DNA from: Bacillota bacterium
GTDB taxonomy: Bacteria > Bacillota > Sulfobacillia > Thermaerobacterales > RSA17
Direction: 5' to 3'
DNA: 31,040 nt
Assembly (NCBI GenBank): GCA_017577485.1
Contig: PKRI01000025.1
Coordinates: forward strand, 1-31,040
In this document: positions 21,470 through 29,853 of the stretch, piece after piece
Layout of the letters: each line of letters begins with the position of its first letter
Numbering within the stretch: the first letter of the stretch is position 1
The notes under the pieces: generated by a model
The model's database searches: none
Seen by the model: the letters and a program-made list of their open reading frames with translations, nothing else
Told to the model about the DNA's origin: nothing
Made by a program: the position numbers and the translations under genes

Positions 21470-22285
21470 CTATGCCCCGGCGGGACCGGAACGCTTCCTT
21501 TCTTGCAGCTCCTGCAGCAGGCCCTCCACCGCGGTCCAGATGCGGGCGGCCACCGCGTCGGGATCGAGCCCCTCGTCGCCGGCGGACTCGCCGGTCTGCC
21601 CGGGCCGGCCGGCCCCGGCCAGGTCGCCGCCGGCGCGGGGACGCCCGGATTCGCCGCCCCCGTCACCGCCCCCGTCGACGGTCACCCAGCGGCGGTACAG
21701 CCCCAGCCGGGCCACGAACCGGTACGTTTCGCGGCACTGTTCCAGGTAAGCCTGCGACTGCTCGTAGATGTCCGCCGACACCGCCGCCTCCCCGCCTTCC
21801 CGGCGACGGCCGATGCGCCGGGCGGCCAGGTCCACCGGCACGTCCAGGAAGATGGTCAGGTCCGGCAGCGGCAGGCCCAGGACCCGGTGCTCCAGCGCGA
21901 ACAGCCAGCGGATGAAATCCTCGCGCCGGGCTTCCGGGATGCGGGCCCCCTGGTAGGCCAGGTTGGACGCCACGTACCGGTCCACGACCACCAGGTCGTG
22001 GCCGGCCAGCAGCCGGCGGAGGTGTTCCAGGCTCTCGTAGCGGTCCAGGGCGTACATGGCGGCGGCAAACCGCGGCGGCACGCTGGCGATGTCGCCCAGG
22101 GACCCGGACAGGTAGTCCTCGATGGCGGCGGCAGCCAGCGTCTGCCGGTAGCGGGGAAACGAAACGGAGGCGGCCTTCAGGCCTGCGGCCGCGGCCCGTT
22201 CCTCAAGGCGCCGGGTCTGGGTGCGCTTGCCGGCGCCGTCGATTCCCTCGAAGGCGATCAGCACGCTGGACGACATCGCGTCCAT
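21470..22285 (-). CDS. tmk: Thymidylate kinase (dTMP kinase)
   Basis: 271 residues from ATG 22285 (MDAMSSS; ATG 22276 is an alternative; neither has a strong ribosome binding site). Phosphorylates dTMP to dTDP. The P-loop is FEGIDGAGKRTQ; the usual Ser/Thr after Lys is replaced by Arg-Thr, a common variant pattern in this family. The DRY motif (VVVDRYVASNLAYQG) and the nucleotide-base/lid region (DVPVDLAARRIGRRR) are present. Longer than the usual about 210 residues because of a Gly/Glu/Arg-rich insertion (DGGGDGGGESGRPRAGG and following) before the last helix. It stands alone, divergent from the second transporter operon. Confidence 0.9.
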   Translation of the reverse strand: MDAMSSSVLIAFEGIDGAGKRTQTRRLEERAAAAGLKAASVSFPRYRQTLAAAAIEDYLSGSLGDIASVPPRFAAAMYALDRYESLEHLRRLLAGHDLVVVDRYVASNLAYQGARIPEARREDFIRWLFALEHRVLGLPLPDLTIFLDVPVDLAARRIGRRREGGEAAVSADIYEQSQAYLEQCRETYRFVARLGLYRRWVTVDGGGDGGGESGRPRAGGDLAGAGRPGQTGESAGDEGLDPDAVAARIWTAVEGLLQELQERKRSGPAGA

Positions 22286-22456
22286 GATAGCGCAGCCGGG
22301 TGCCGCTGTCCTGCACTGCACCCACGCGGCAACGTCCCACTAAACTGGACACCCTGGCGCATTGAGGCAAGCCGGGGGAGGTCGTACAAGTAGGGCACTG
22401 TCGCTAGAATAGGGTTGCGTCAGCACACGTCGCAGCACAAAGGAGGTACTCGTGGG

Positions 22457-24079
22457 ATGCGTCGCTGGCTGCTACAGGTTTCGGCGGTACTGGCCGCGGC
22501 GGCGCTGGTGCTGGCCGCCTGCGGCGGCTCGGCGTCCGACGGCGGTTCGGGCTCGGGCCAGCAGGGCGGCGGCCAGACCGGCGACCTCAAGCGCATCGTG
22601 GTCGGCCTCCAGGCCGAGCCGGTCACCCTGGACCCGCACCAGGTGACGGACTACAACTCCAACCGCGCTGCGCAGGGGATCTTCGACCGGCTCGTAGAGT
22701 TCAAGGACGAGAGCACGGAACTGGAGCCCGGCCTGGCCGAGCGCTGGGACGTCTCGGACGACGGGCTGGTCTACCGCTTCTACCTGCGCCAGGGCGTGAC
22801 GTTCCACGACGGGACGCCCTTCAACGCCGAAGCGGTCAAGTTCAGCATCGAGCGCCAGATCGACCCCAACCACCCCTACCATGACACCGGCGAGTTCGCC
22901 TATGCCGAGTTCACCTTCGGCAAGGTCCGCGAGGTTCGGGTCGTCGACGAATACACCGTCGAGATCGAACTGGTGGAGCCGTACGCTCCTTTCCTGGCCC
23001 ACATGGCCATGCACTCGGCGTCCATCGTGAGCCCCGCGGCCGTGGAGAAGTACGGGCGCGACTTCTCCAAGAACCCCGTGGGCACCGGCCCCTTCAAGTT
23101 CGTCCGCTGGGAGCCGGGCGTCGAGGTGGTCCTGGAGAAGAACGAGGAGTACTGGGACGGCGCGCCCAGGGTCGACCAGGTCATCTACCGGCCCATCATC
23201 GAGGACCAGGCGCGGCTCACCGAGTTTGAAGCCGGCGCGCTGGACTTCATCGTCAACATCCCGCCCGACGAAGTGGCGCGGCTCAAGGCCTCGGACCAGT
23301 ACACCGTGCTGGAGCAGCCCGGCATGCACGTCTGGTACCTGGTCTTCAACGTGACCAAGGAGCCCTTCAATAAGAAGGAAGTGCGGCAGGCCGTCAACTA
23401 CGCCATCAACAAGCGCGCCATCGTCGAGGAACTGCTGCAGAACACCGGCGTGCTGGCCACCGGGCCGCTGCCCCCGGTGGTCTGGGGCTACACCGACGAC
23501 GTGACGCAGTACGACTACAACCCCGACAAGGCCCGGGAACTGCTGGCCCAGGCCGGCTACCCCGACGGCTTCACGGTGGACTTCTGGGTGCCGGAATCGG
23601 GCTCGGGCATGCAGCAGCCGCGGGCCATGGCGGCGGCCATCCAGGCTGACCTGCGCCAGGTCGGCATCGAGATGAACATCCAGACCTTCGAGTGGGGCAC
23701 CTACCTGGACAAGGTGCTGGGCCCGGTGGAGGAGCTGCCCGAGGTCTTCGAGATGTCGTGGATCGGCGACAACGGCGATCCCGACAACTTCCTCTACATC
23801 CTCCTGAGCGGGGACCAGTGGCCGCCCAACGGGTTCAACATGGGCTATTACAAGAACGAGCAGGTCGACGAACTGCTGCGCCAGGCCCAGCGCATCAACG
23901 ACCAGGCCGAGCGGCAGCGGCTCTACGAGGAGGCCCTGCGCCTGCTGGTGGAGGATGCGCCCTGGGCGTGGATCGACCATGAGACCCAGATCGTGGCCAT
24001 GAAGAAGTCGATCCAGGGCTTCAAGCTCCACCCGACCGGCGTGTTCCGCTTCGAGAACGTGGACGTGGTCAACAACTGA
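22457..24079 (+). CDS. Peptide-type ABC transporter substrate-binding lipoprotein (SBP_bac_5), second copy
   Basis: 540 residues from ATG 22457, with AGGAGGT 9 bases upstream; a GTG at 22452 is in another frame. The lipoprotein signal peptide ends LVLAAC with Cys22, followed by a Gly/Ser/Gln-rich linker. The mature domain shows VTLDPHQVTDYNSNRAAQGI, LAERWDVSDDGLVYRFYLRQ, GVTFHDGTPFNAEAVKFSIE, NPVGTGPFKFV, EVRQAVNYAINKRAIVEELL. It captures ligand for the DppB/DppC-like pair downstream. It resembles the lipoprotein at 3389-5002 in all motifs but differs throughout the ligand-binding region. A TAGAAT at 22405-22410 is a possible -10; the -35 is unclear, and no TGGT-N3-ACCA operator is present. 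Confidence 0.93.
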   Translation: MRRWLLQVSAVLAAAALVLAACGGSASDGGSGSGQQGGGQTGDLKRIVVGLQAEPVTLDPHQVTDYNSNRAAQGIFDRLVEFKDESTELEPGLAERWDVSDDGLVYRFYLRQGVTFHDGTPFNAEAVKFSIERQIDPNHPYHDTGEFAYAEFTFGKVREVRVVDEYTVEIELVEPYAPFLAHMAMHSASIVSPAAVEKYGRDFSKNPVGTGPFKFVRWEPGVEVVLEKNEEYWDGAPRVDQVIYRPIIEDQARLTEFEAGALDFIVNIPPDEVARLKASDQYTVLEQPGMHVWYLVFNVTKEPFNKKEVRQAVNYAINKRAIVEELLQNTGVLATGPLPPVVWGYTDDVTQYDYNPDKARELLAQAGYPDGFTVDFWVPESGSGMQQPRAMAAAIQADLRQVGIEMNIQTFEWGTYLDKVLGPVEELPEVFEMSWIGDNGDPDNFLYILLSGDQWPPNGFNMGYYKNEQVDELLRQAQRINDQAERQRLYEEALRLLVEDAPWAWIDHETQIVAMKKSIQGFKLHPTGVFRFENVDVVNN

Positions 24080-24085
24080 CGCCTG

Positions 24086-24150
24086 CCTGCCCGGGCGCGG
24101 CGGCGGGGGCCGGGGGACGACCCGACGGCCCCCGCCCCGCCTTGGGCAGG
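24086..24150 (+). promoter_or_regulatory. Intercistronic hairpin between binding-protein and permease genes (second operon)
   Basis: A 10-bp perfect stem (GGCGGGGGCC 24102-24111 with 24127-24136) is enclosed by a 7-bp outer stem (CCTGCCC 24086-24092 with GGGCAGG 24144-24150). No U-run follows. It sits where the unrelated-sequence hairpin lies in the first operon (3341-3375), which supports a role in differential expression or 3'-end protection. Confidence 0.7.
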
Positions 24151-24176
24151 GGCATGTGACGCCGGGAGGCCCGATC

Positions 24177-25121
24177 TTGACCACCTACATCGCACGACGG
24201 ATGCTGGCCAGCATTCCGGTCCTCCTCGGGGTGTCGATCCTGGTATTCCTGATCATGCACCTGGCCCCGGGGGACCCGGCCCTGATCATGCTGGGGCCCA
24301 AGGCCACTGCCGAGGCCCTGGAGCGCCTGCGCCAGGAACTGGGCCTGGACCAGCCGCTCTACATCCAGTACGTGCGCTGGCTGGGCAACGTGCTGCAGGG
24401 GGACCTGGGCCGGTCGGTCCAGTTGAAGCGCGAGGTTTCTGAACTGCTGGCCACGCGCTTCTCGGCCACGCTGCTGCTGACGGCCGGAGCCTCGCTGCTG
24501 GCCGTGGTGGTGGGCGTGGTGGCCGGGGTCACGTCGGCGGCCCGCCAGTACTCGCTGCTGGACCGGGTCTCGATGCTGACGGCCCTGGTGGGCTTCTGCC
24601 TGCCGGTGTTCTGGCTGGGCCTGCTGCTGCAGATCACCCTGGGCTACCGCTGGCCTATCTTCCCCGTCTCCGGCATGAACTCGCCGGGCACCACCGGCTT
24701 GCTGGACACCCTGTGGCACCTGGTCCTGCCGGCGGTGACCCTCGCCACGGGCGCCGCGGCCGTCATCGCCCGGATGACCCGCTCCAGCGTGCTGGAAGTG
24801 ATCCGCCAGGACTACATCCGCACCGCCCGGGCCAAGGGCCTGAGCGAGCGGGTCGTCCTTTACCGTCACGCACTGCGGAACGCGCTGATCCCGGTGCTGA
24901 CGGTGGTCGGGCTGCAGGTGGGCTTCCTGCTGGGCGGCGCGGTGCTGGTGGAGATGGTCTTCTCCTGGCCCGGGATCGGCCTGCTGATGGTCAACGGCAT
25001 CCTGGCCCGGGACTTCCCCCTGGTCCAGGGTGCGGTGCTGGTGGTGGCGGCTTCCTACGTGATCATCAACCTGCTGGTGGACGTGCTCTATGCCTTCGTC
25101 GACCCGCGGATCCGTTACTGA
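24177..25121 (+). CDS. DppB/OppB-type peptide ABC transporter permease, second copy
   Basis: 314 residues from TTG 24177, chosen because GGGAGG lies 7 bases upstream and the next residues (TTYIARRMLASIPVLLGVSI) are the normal family N-terminus; GTG 24156 would add seven residues and precede the ribosome binding site. The motifs are LAPGDPALIMLGP, GLDQPLYIQYVRWLGNVLQGDLG, EAA loop DYIRTARAKGLSERVVLYRH, and VDVLYAFVDPRIRY at the C-terminus. Six TM helices are expected. It pairs with the DppC-like protein encoded 27 bases later. Confidence 0.93.
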   Translation: MTTYIARRMLASIPVLLGVSILVFLIMHLAPGDPALIMLGPKATAEALERLRQELGLDQPLYIQYVRWLGNVLQGDLGRSVQLKREVSELLATRFSATLLLTAGASLLAVVVGVVAGVTSAARQYSLLDRVSMLTALVGFCLPVFWLGLLLQITLGYRWPIFPVSGMNSPGTTGLLDTLWHLVLPAVTLATGAAAVIARMTRSSVLEVIRQDYIRTARAKGLSERVVLYRHALRNALIPVLTVVGLQVGFLLGGAVLVEMVFSWPGIGLLMVNGILARDFPLVQGAVLVVAASYVIINLLVDVLYAFVDPRIRY

Positions 25122-25148
25122 GGCGCGACGGAAGGGAGGGCGGCGCCC

Positions 25149-26027
25149 GTGAGGCAAGCAGGCCCGGACCTCGACGGTGAGCGGCGGTCCGGCCCCGGTG
25201 TCTGGCAGCGCCTGAAGCGGGACCGGTGGGCCGTGGCGTCGCTGTTCGTGCTGCTGGCGGTGGGCGTCATCGCGGTCATCGGCCCCTTCATCGCCCCCCA
25301 CGACCCGCTGGAGACCAACCTGAGCATGCGCCTGAAGCCACCGGGCACGCCGGGCCACCTGCTGGGCACCGACGAGCTGGGCCGGGACGTGCTGAGCCGC
25401 CTGCTGCACGGCACCCGCCTGTCCGTGGGCATCGGTTTTCTGGCCGTGCTCATGGCCATGGCGGCGGGGGTGACCCTGGGACTGGCGGCGGGATATTACG
25501 GCGGGTTCTTCGACGCGCTGGCGATGCGCGGGATCGACGTGCTGATGGCCTTCCCCTACGTGCTGCTGGCCATCGCCATCATCGCCGCCCTGGGACCGGG
25601 CCTGACCAACGCCATGCTGGCCATCGCCATCGCCGGCATCCCGTACTACGCCCGCATCACCCGATCCGCGGTGCTGTCGGTGCGGGAGCAGGAGTACATC
25701 GAGGCCCAGCGCGCCCTGGGCAGCACCAACCGGCGCATCGTGCTGCGGCACGTCCTGCCCAACGCCCTGGCGCCCATCATCGTGGCCGCCACCCTGGACG
25801 TGGGCTGGATGATCACCGCCGCCGCGGGCATGAGTTTTCTGGGCCTGGGCGCCCAGCCGCCGACGCCGGAGTGGGGCGTCATGCTCAGCGACGGCCGGCA
25901 GTTCATCCGGGTGGCTCCCCACCTGACGCTGATGCCGGGGCTGGCCATCTTTATCGTGGTGCTGGCCCTGAACCTGCTGGGCGACGGGCTGCGGGACGCC
26001 CTGGACCCCAGGCTCAAGGATTCCTGA
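25149..26027 (+). CDS. DppC/OppC-type peptide ABC transporter permease, second copy
   Basis: 292 residues from GTG 25149, with GGGAGGG 9 bases upstream. The N-terminal TM helix is followed by APHDPLETN, HLLGTDELGRDVLSRLLHGT and the EAA loop EYIEAQRALGSTNRRIVLRH. It ends GDGLRDALDPRLKDS, as expected. The DUF1028 gene follows after 19 bases. As in the first operon, no ATPase gene is present, so both transporters may share ATPases encoded elsewhere. Confidence 0.93.
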   Translation: MRQAGPDLDGERRSGPGVWQRLKRDRWAVASLFVLLAVGVIAVIGPFIAPHDPLETNLSMRLKPPGTPGHLLGTDELGRDVLSRLLHGTRLSVGIGFLAVLMAMAAGVTLGLAAGYYGGFFDALAMRGIDVLMAFPYVLLAIAIIAALGPGLTNAMLAIAIAGIPYYARITRSAVLSVREQEYIEAQRALGSTNRRIVLRHVLPNALAPIIVAATLDVGWMITAAAGMSFLGLGAQPPTPEWGVMLSDGRQFIRVAPHLTLMPGLAIFIVVLALNLLGDGLRDALDPRLKDS

Positions 26028-26046
26028 ACAGGAGGATGAGGCGGAC

Positions 26047-26928
26047 ATGACCGTGCGACCGTCGACCTTCTCGATCGTGGGGTTCGACGCCGAGACCGGG
26101 GACCTGGGCGTGGCCGTGGCGTCCAAGTTCCTGGCGGTGGGCGCCGTGGTGTCGTGGGCCCGCGCCGGCGTCGGCGCGGTGGCCACCCAGTCGTACGCCA
26201 ACACCGTTTTCGGCCCCCGGGGCCTGGACCTGATGGCCCTGGGCCTGGGCGCCGAGGACACCCTGAAGCACCTGCTGGAGGCCGACCCGGACCGGGAACT
26301 GCGCCAGGTGGGCGTGGTGGACGCCCGGGGCGGCGCCGCCACCTTCACCGGCAGCGGCTGCCATGAGTGGGCCGGGGGGCGCACCGGGCCCGGCTACGCG
26401 GTCCAGGGCAACATCCTGGTGGGGCCCCAGGTGGTCGACGCCATGGCCGAGGCGTTCGAGAAGACCCGCGGCTCCCTGGCCGCCCGGCTGCTGGCGGCCC
26501 TGGCGGCCGGCGACGAGGCCGGCGGCGACCGTCGCGGCCGGCAGTCGGCGGCTCTGCTGGTGGTGCGCCCCGGCGGCGGCTACGGCGGAGGCAGCGACCG
26601 CCTGGTGGACCTGCGGGTCGACGACCACGTGCAGCCCGTCAGGGAACTGCAGCGGCTCTACGACGTGTGGCGGCTCTACTTCGAGCCGTCGCCCGACGCC
26701 GTGCGGCTGCCGCTGGAGGGCGACACCCTGCGCGAAGTCCAGGAGATCATGAAGGCGCTGGGCCACTACGACGGGCCGGCGCACGGGCAGCTGGACGAGG
26801 CCACCCGGCGGGCCTACGCGGCCATGATCGGTAACGAGAACTTCGAGGAACGCATCCCCATGGACGCCGACTGGATCGACAGCGAGGTCCTGGCGTACCT
26901 GCGGCAGCGGGCCGGGCTCGGCTCGTGA
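26047..26928 (+). CDS. DUF1028 (Ntn-hydrolase-like) protein with C-terminal peptidoglycan-binding-like region
   Basis: 293 residues from ATG 26047, preceded by AGGAGGATGAGG. Residues about 5-190 are DUF1028: STFSIVGFDAETGDLGVAVA, SKFLAVGAVVSWARAGVGAV, GDRRGRQSAALLVVRPGGGYGG. Thr7 or Ser6 in 'STFS' is the likely N-terminal nucleophile position (inference from the Ntn fold). Residues about 205-290 (LQRLYDVWRLYFEPSPDAVR, LREVQEIMKALGHYDG, LDEATRRAYAAMIGNENFEE) resemble the peptidoglycan-binding-like tail described in longer family members. No signal peptide is seen, so the protein is probably cytoplasmic. Conserved linkage to peptide-type transporters in both operons suggests it acts on the imported compound, possibly as an amidase/peptidase. 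Confidence 0.88.
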   Translation: MTVRPSTFSIVGFDAETGDLGVAVASKFLAVGAVVSWARAGVGAVATQSYANTVFGPRGLDLMALGLGAEDTLKHLLEADPDRELRQVGVVDARGGAATFTGSGCHEWAGGRTGPGYAVQGNILVGPQVVDAMAEAFEKTRGSLAARLLAALAAGDEAGGDRRGRQSAALLVVRPGGGYGGGSDRLVDLRVDDHVQPVRELQRLYDVWRLYFEPSPDAVRLPLEGDTLREVQEIMKALGHYDGPAHGQLDEATRRAYAAMIGNENFEERIPMDADWIDSEVLAYLRQRAGLGS

Positions 26929-26960
26929 GCGGAGGCCACATCCGAAGTCGGCTGGTGGGC

Positions 26961-26984
26961 GGGGCGGCTCCTGGGAGCCGCTCC
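26961..26984 (+). terminator. Hairpin after the second transporter/DUF1028 operon
   Basis: A 10-bp stem (GGGGCGGCTC 26961-26970 with GAGCCGCTCC 26975-26984, one G-T pair) with loop CTGG. It lacks a U-run; the next bases are GGCGTGTTATGCT. It could end the operon or act as an upstream element for cysK. Confidence 0.5.
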
Positions 26985-26991
26985 GGCGTGT

Positions 26992-27055
26992 TATGCTGAC
27001 TGGCGAGGGTCGTCCGAACAACCAAGGTCGTCGGGATCACCGGCGAGCATCGTCC
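26992..27055 (+). promoter_or_regulatory. cysK leader with repeated GGCGAG-NN-TCGTCC
   Basis: GGCGAG followed by two variable bases and TCGTCC occurs at 27002-27015 and 27042-27055, 40 bp apart, with a partial copy (GGTCGTCG) between them. TATGCT at 26992-26997 is a possible -10 without a good -35. The repeats could be operator half-sites for a sulfur-metabolism regulator; none is identified. Confidence 0.35.
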
Positions 27056-27078
27056 AGATTCGCCCGGGAGGTACGTCC

Positions 27079-28002
27079 ATGAGGATCGCCGACTCCATCA
27101 CCGACCTGATCGGCAACACGCCCCTGGTGCGGCTGCGCTTCGACGGGCCGGCCCAGGTGGTGGCCAAACTGGAGTCCTTCAACCCCCTGTCCAGCGTCAA
27201 GGACCGCATCGGCCTGGCCATGATCGAAGCGGCGGAGCGCGAGGGCCGGCTGACCAAGGACTCGGTGATCATCGAGCCCACCAGCGGCAACACCGGCATC
27301 GCCCTGGCCTTCGTGGCCGCGGCCCGCGGTTACCGCCTGATCCTGACCATGCCCGAGACCATGAGCCTGGAGCGGCGGCGGCTGCTGAAGGCGCTGGGCG
27401 CCGAACTGCACCTGACGCCGGGTTCCGAGGGCATGAAGGGCGCCATCCGGCGGGCCGAGGAACTGGCCGCCCAGATCCCGGGGGCCATCATCCTGCAGCA
27501 GTTCCAGAACCCTGCCAACCCGGAGGTCCACCGCCGGACCACCGCCGAGGAGATCTGGCGGGACACCGACGGCCAGGTGGACATCGTGGTGGCCGGGGTC
27601 GGCACCGGCGGGACCATCACCGGCGTCGGCGAGGTGCTGAAGCAGCGGAAGCCGTCGGTCCGGATGGTGGCGGTGGAGCCGGCGTCGTCGCCGGTGCTGT
27701 CGGGCGGCCAGCCCGGGCCCAACAAGATCCAGGGCATCGGGGCCGGCTTCATCCCCGAGGTGCTGAACCGCGACATCCTCGACGAGGTCATCCCGGTGGA
27801 GTACGAGGACGCGGTGGCCACCTCCCGGCGCCTGGCGCGGGAACAGGGCATCCTGGTGGGCATCTCGGCGGGAGCCGTGGCCCACGCCGCCTTCACCGTG
27901 GCGCGCCGGCCCGAGAACGCGGGCAAGATGATCGTGGCGGTGCTGCCCGACACCGGCGAGCGCTACCTGTCGACGGAGTTGTTTGCGGACCCGGAGGAGT
28001 GA
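27079..28002 (+). CDS. cysK: Cysteine synthase (O-acetylserine sulfhydrylase)
   Basis: 307 residues from ATG 27079, with GGGAGGT 6 bases upstream. PLP enzyme that makes cysteine from O-acetylserine and sulfide. PLP Lys41 is in NPLSSVKDRIGLAMIE; the substrate loop TSGNTG is at 68-73; the phosphate-binding GTGGT loop follows VVAGV; the C-terminal ISAGAV provides the PLP ring-N contact. Length and motifs fit CysK rather than a cystathionine beta-synthase-like enzyme with extra domains, although substrate use (O-acetyl- or O-phosphoserine) cannot be decided by eye. A short CGGGG-ACG-CCCCG hairpin follows the stop. Confidence 0.95.
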   Translation: MRIADSITDLIGNTPLVRLRFDGPAQVVAKLESFNPLSSVKDRIGLAMIEAAEREGRLTKDSVIIEPTSGNTGIALAFVAAARGYRLILTMPETMSLERRRLLKALGAELHLTPGSEGMKGAIRRAEELAAQIPGAIILQQFQNPANPEVHRRTTAEEIWRDTDGQVDIVVAGVGTGGTITGVGEVLKQRKPSVRMVAVEPASSPVLSGGQPGPNKIQGIGAGFIPEVLNRDILDEVIPVEYEDAVATSRRLAREQGILVGISAGAVAHAAFTVARRPENAGKMIVAVLPDTGERYLSTELFADPEE

Positions 28003-28050
28003 CGGGGACGCCCCGCCGCGGCCGTGGACCGGGTTGGGCAAGCCTGCGCC

Positions 28051-28761
28051 TCAGCCCTCCGCCGCCGCCGCGAAGTCCCGCACCGCGTGGAACAGCAGTT
28101 CCGGCAGGTAGCCCAGGGCGATGTCCACCGGGACGGGGGACCGGCCTGACGGGCCCACGGGCAGGGAGACCTGCTTGCCCTGGGACCGCACCGCGGCGGC
28201 GACCTCGGCGATGGCGCGCTGCACCTCGGGGTCGCCGGTGCGGCCGGCCAGGCCCATGCCGGTGGACAGGTCCAGCGGGCCGATCAGCACGCCGTCGACG
28301 CCGTCCACGGCGGCGATGGCCGCGGCGTTCCGGGCGCCTTCCGGGTCTTCGATCTGCACGAACAGGCGCACCCGCTCCCGGACGGCCGACAGGTACTGGG
28401 CCGGCGTCCCCGTGAGGAAGTAGGCGTTGTCGGGCGTCGGCCCGATGCCGCGGCGGCCCCGGGGCGGATAGCGCACCGCCTGGACGATGGCCTCGGCCTG
28501 GCCCGCCGTCGACACCCGCGGCGCCACGATGCCGTCGACGCCCCGGTCCAGGTAGGCGGCCAGCACCGCCGGGTCGTGTCCCGGCGCCCGCACCCAGACC
28601 GACACCCCGCAGGCACGGCCCTCCAGCACCAGGGCGTGGACGTGCTCCGGCGTCACCACGCCGTGCTCGGCATCCAGCATCACGATCCGGCACCCCGCCG
28701 CGCCCGCGGCGGTCACGATGCCGGGCTGCGGCCAGGGATTCAGCAGAGCGACAGTGGTCAT
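28051..28761 (-). CDS. HpcH/HpaI-family aldolase
   Basis: 236 residues from ATG 28761, with GAGGAGGGA 5 bases upstream. Metal-dependent class II aldolase fold that cleaves or forms 2-keto-3-deoxy acids to pyruvate plus an aldehyde. Visible features are MLDAEHGVVTPE (catalytic His33 in D-x-EH), VRAPGHDPA (substrate Arg), RYPPRGRRGIGPTPDNAYFL (the PRG-x-RG signature) and VQIEDPEGARN with Glu and Asp metal ligands, then GVLIGPLDLSTGMG. The family includes 4-hydroxy-2-oxoheptanedioate and 2-dehydro-3-deoxyglucarate aldolases; the exact substrate is unclear. It follows sfsA on the same strand after 81 bases. Confidence 0.88.
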   Translation of the reverse strand: MTTVALLNPWPQPGIVTAAGAAGCRIVMLDAEHGVVTPEHVHALVLEGRACGVSVWVRAPGHDPAVLAAYLDRGVDGIVAPRVSTAGQAEAIVQAVRYPPRGRRGIGPTPDNAYFLTGTPAQYLSAVRERVRLFVQIEDPEGARNAAAIAAVDGVDGVLIGPLDLSTGMGLAGRTGDPEVQRAIAEVAAAVRSQGKQVSLPVGPSGRSPVPVDIALGYLPELLFHAVRDFAAAAEG

Positions 28762-28842
28762 GCAGGTCCCTCCTCTGCCCGCCGCCGCGCGCTCGGCCGA
28801 AGGCCGTACGGGCGTGCCGCCCCGCGGCCTGGGCAGGCGAAG

Positions 28843-29694
28843 TCAACCGGCGACGACGGGGATGGCGTCCAGCACCCGGATCTCGTCCTCGGTCACCAGG
28901 CAGCGGTAGGCGTGGGCTTCGACCCCTGCCGCCACGGCCTCGGCCAGGGCCCGGGCAAACTCGGGGTCGGCCCGGCGGTGGGGCTCCAGGCGCTGGGCGT
29001 CGTCCCGCTGGACGAACCACACCACCGCCGCCCGGTGTTCCCCGGCGGCCACGGCGGCGGCCAGGTCCCGCAGGTGACGGGCGCCCCGCTGGGTGGGCGC
29101 GTCGGGGAACAGGGCCACCCCGTCTTCCACCAGGTTGCAGGACTTGGCCTCCACCAGCCAGGGCGGCTCGGGCGCGGGCATGTCCACCCGGAAGTCGATG
29201 CGGCCGTGGCCCCAGCGGACCTCCCGCTGCCAGCCCACGGCCCGGGCCCAGGCCGGCAGGGCCCGGGCGGCCAGGCAGGCCTCGAAGAGGCGGTTGGGCA
29301 TGCGGGCGTCCACCGACACCCAGCGGCCGCCGTACCGGACCAGCAGCAGTTCGCCCTCGGTGCGGCGCCCGGGCTGCGCGGCCCAGAGCCGCGCCCGCCC
29401 GGGGGCGCCGGGCACCAGCAGCTCGCCCATACGGCCCGAATTGGGCAGGTGCAGGCGCAGCAGGCCCGGGACCGCCGCACCGGCGGCGGGTTCATCCCCG
29501 GTACTCGCCGGGGCGCCCGTCTCGCTCGCCGCGGCCTGGTCCAACACCGCCTCCACCGCGAACCGGTTCACCCGGCGCACCAAGCGCACCGGGACCAGGG
29601 GCCGTGGCCACGCCACGGCCGCCGGCGCCGCCACACCGGACCCGCCGGCTCCCCCGCGGGCCGGGGCCGGTGCTCCATCACCGCTTGCTCCCAT
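28843..29694 (-). CDS. sfsA: SfsA family protein (sugar fermentation stimulation homolog)
   Basis: 283 residues from ATG 29694 (the adjacent GTG 29697 is better spaced from GGAGGG and may be the start). Family hallmarks are VRLVRRVNRFAVEA, LRLHLPNSGRMGELLVPG, SVDARMPNRLFEACL, RIDFRVDMP, and WLVEAKSCNLVEDGVALFPD followed by APTQRGARHLRDL. The D/E-x-K pattern in RIDF...VEAKSC resembles a PD-(D/E)XK nuclease core, and the N-terminal part an OB-fold; E. coli SfsA was described as DNA-binding and linked to maltose metabolism. An Ala/Gly-rich N-terminal extension of about 35 residues and an insertion (ASETGAPASTGDEPAAGAA) are unlike most homologs. The cellular role is uncertain. Confidence 0.92.
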   Translation of the reverse strand: MGASGDGAPAPARGGAGGSGVAAPAAVAWPRPLVPVRLVRRVNRFAVEAVLDQAAASETGAPASTGDEPAAGAAVPGLLRLHLPNSGRMGELLVPGAPGRARLWAAQPGRRTEGELLLVRYGGRWVSVDARMPNRLFEACLAARALPAWARAVGWQREVRWGHGRIDFRVDMPAPEPPWLVEAKSCNLVEDGVALFPDAPTQRGARHLRDLAAAVAAGEHRAAVVWFVQRDDAQRLEPHRRADPEFARALAEAVAAGVEAHAYRCLVTEDEIRVLDAIPVVAG

Positions 29695-29853
29695 CACTGC
29701 GGGCCATTCCCTCCAGCAAATCCCCGCGGCAGGCCCACACGGCGGGCCCACGCGGGGCCGCGCCCAACGTCCCGCCGCCGCCCACCGCCTCCTCCTTCCC
29801 CAACGCGGGCGGCTTGCCTGTCGGCGGGGCCCACGCCCGGCAGGAGTTCGACA

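Noticed and set aside
22321..22456. GntR-type operator upstream of the second transporter operon
   Set aside because: AAACTGGACACC resembles one half of the site, but no TGGT-N3-ACCA palindrome is present.
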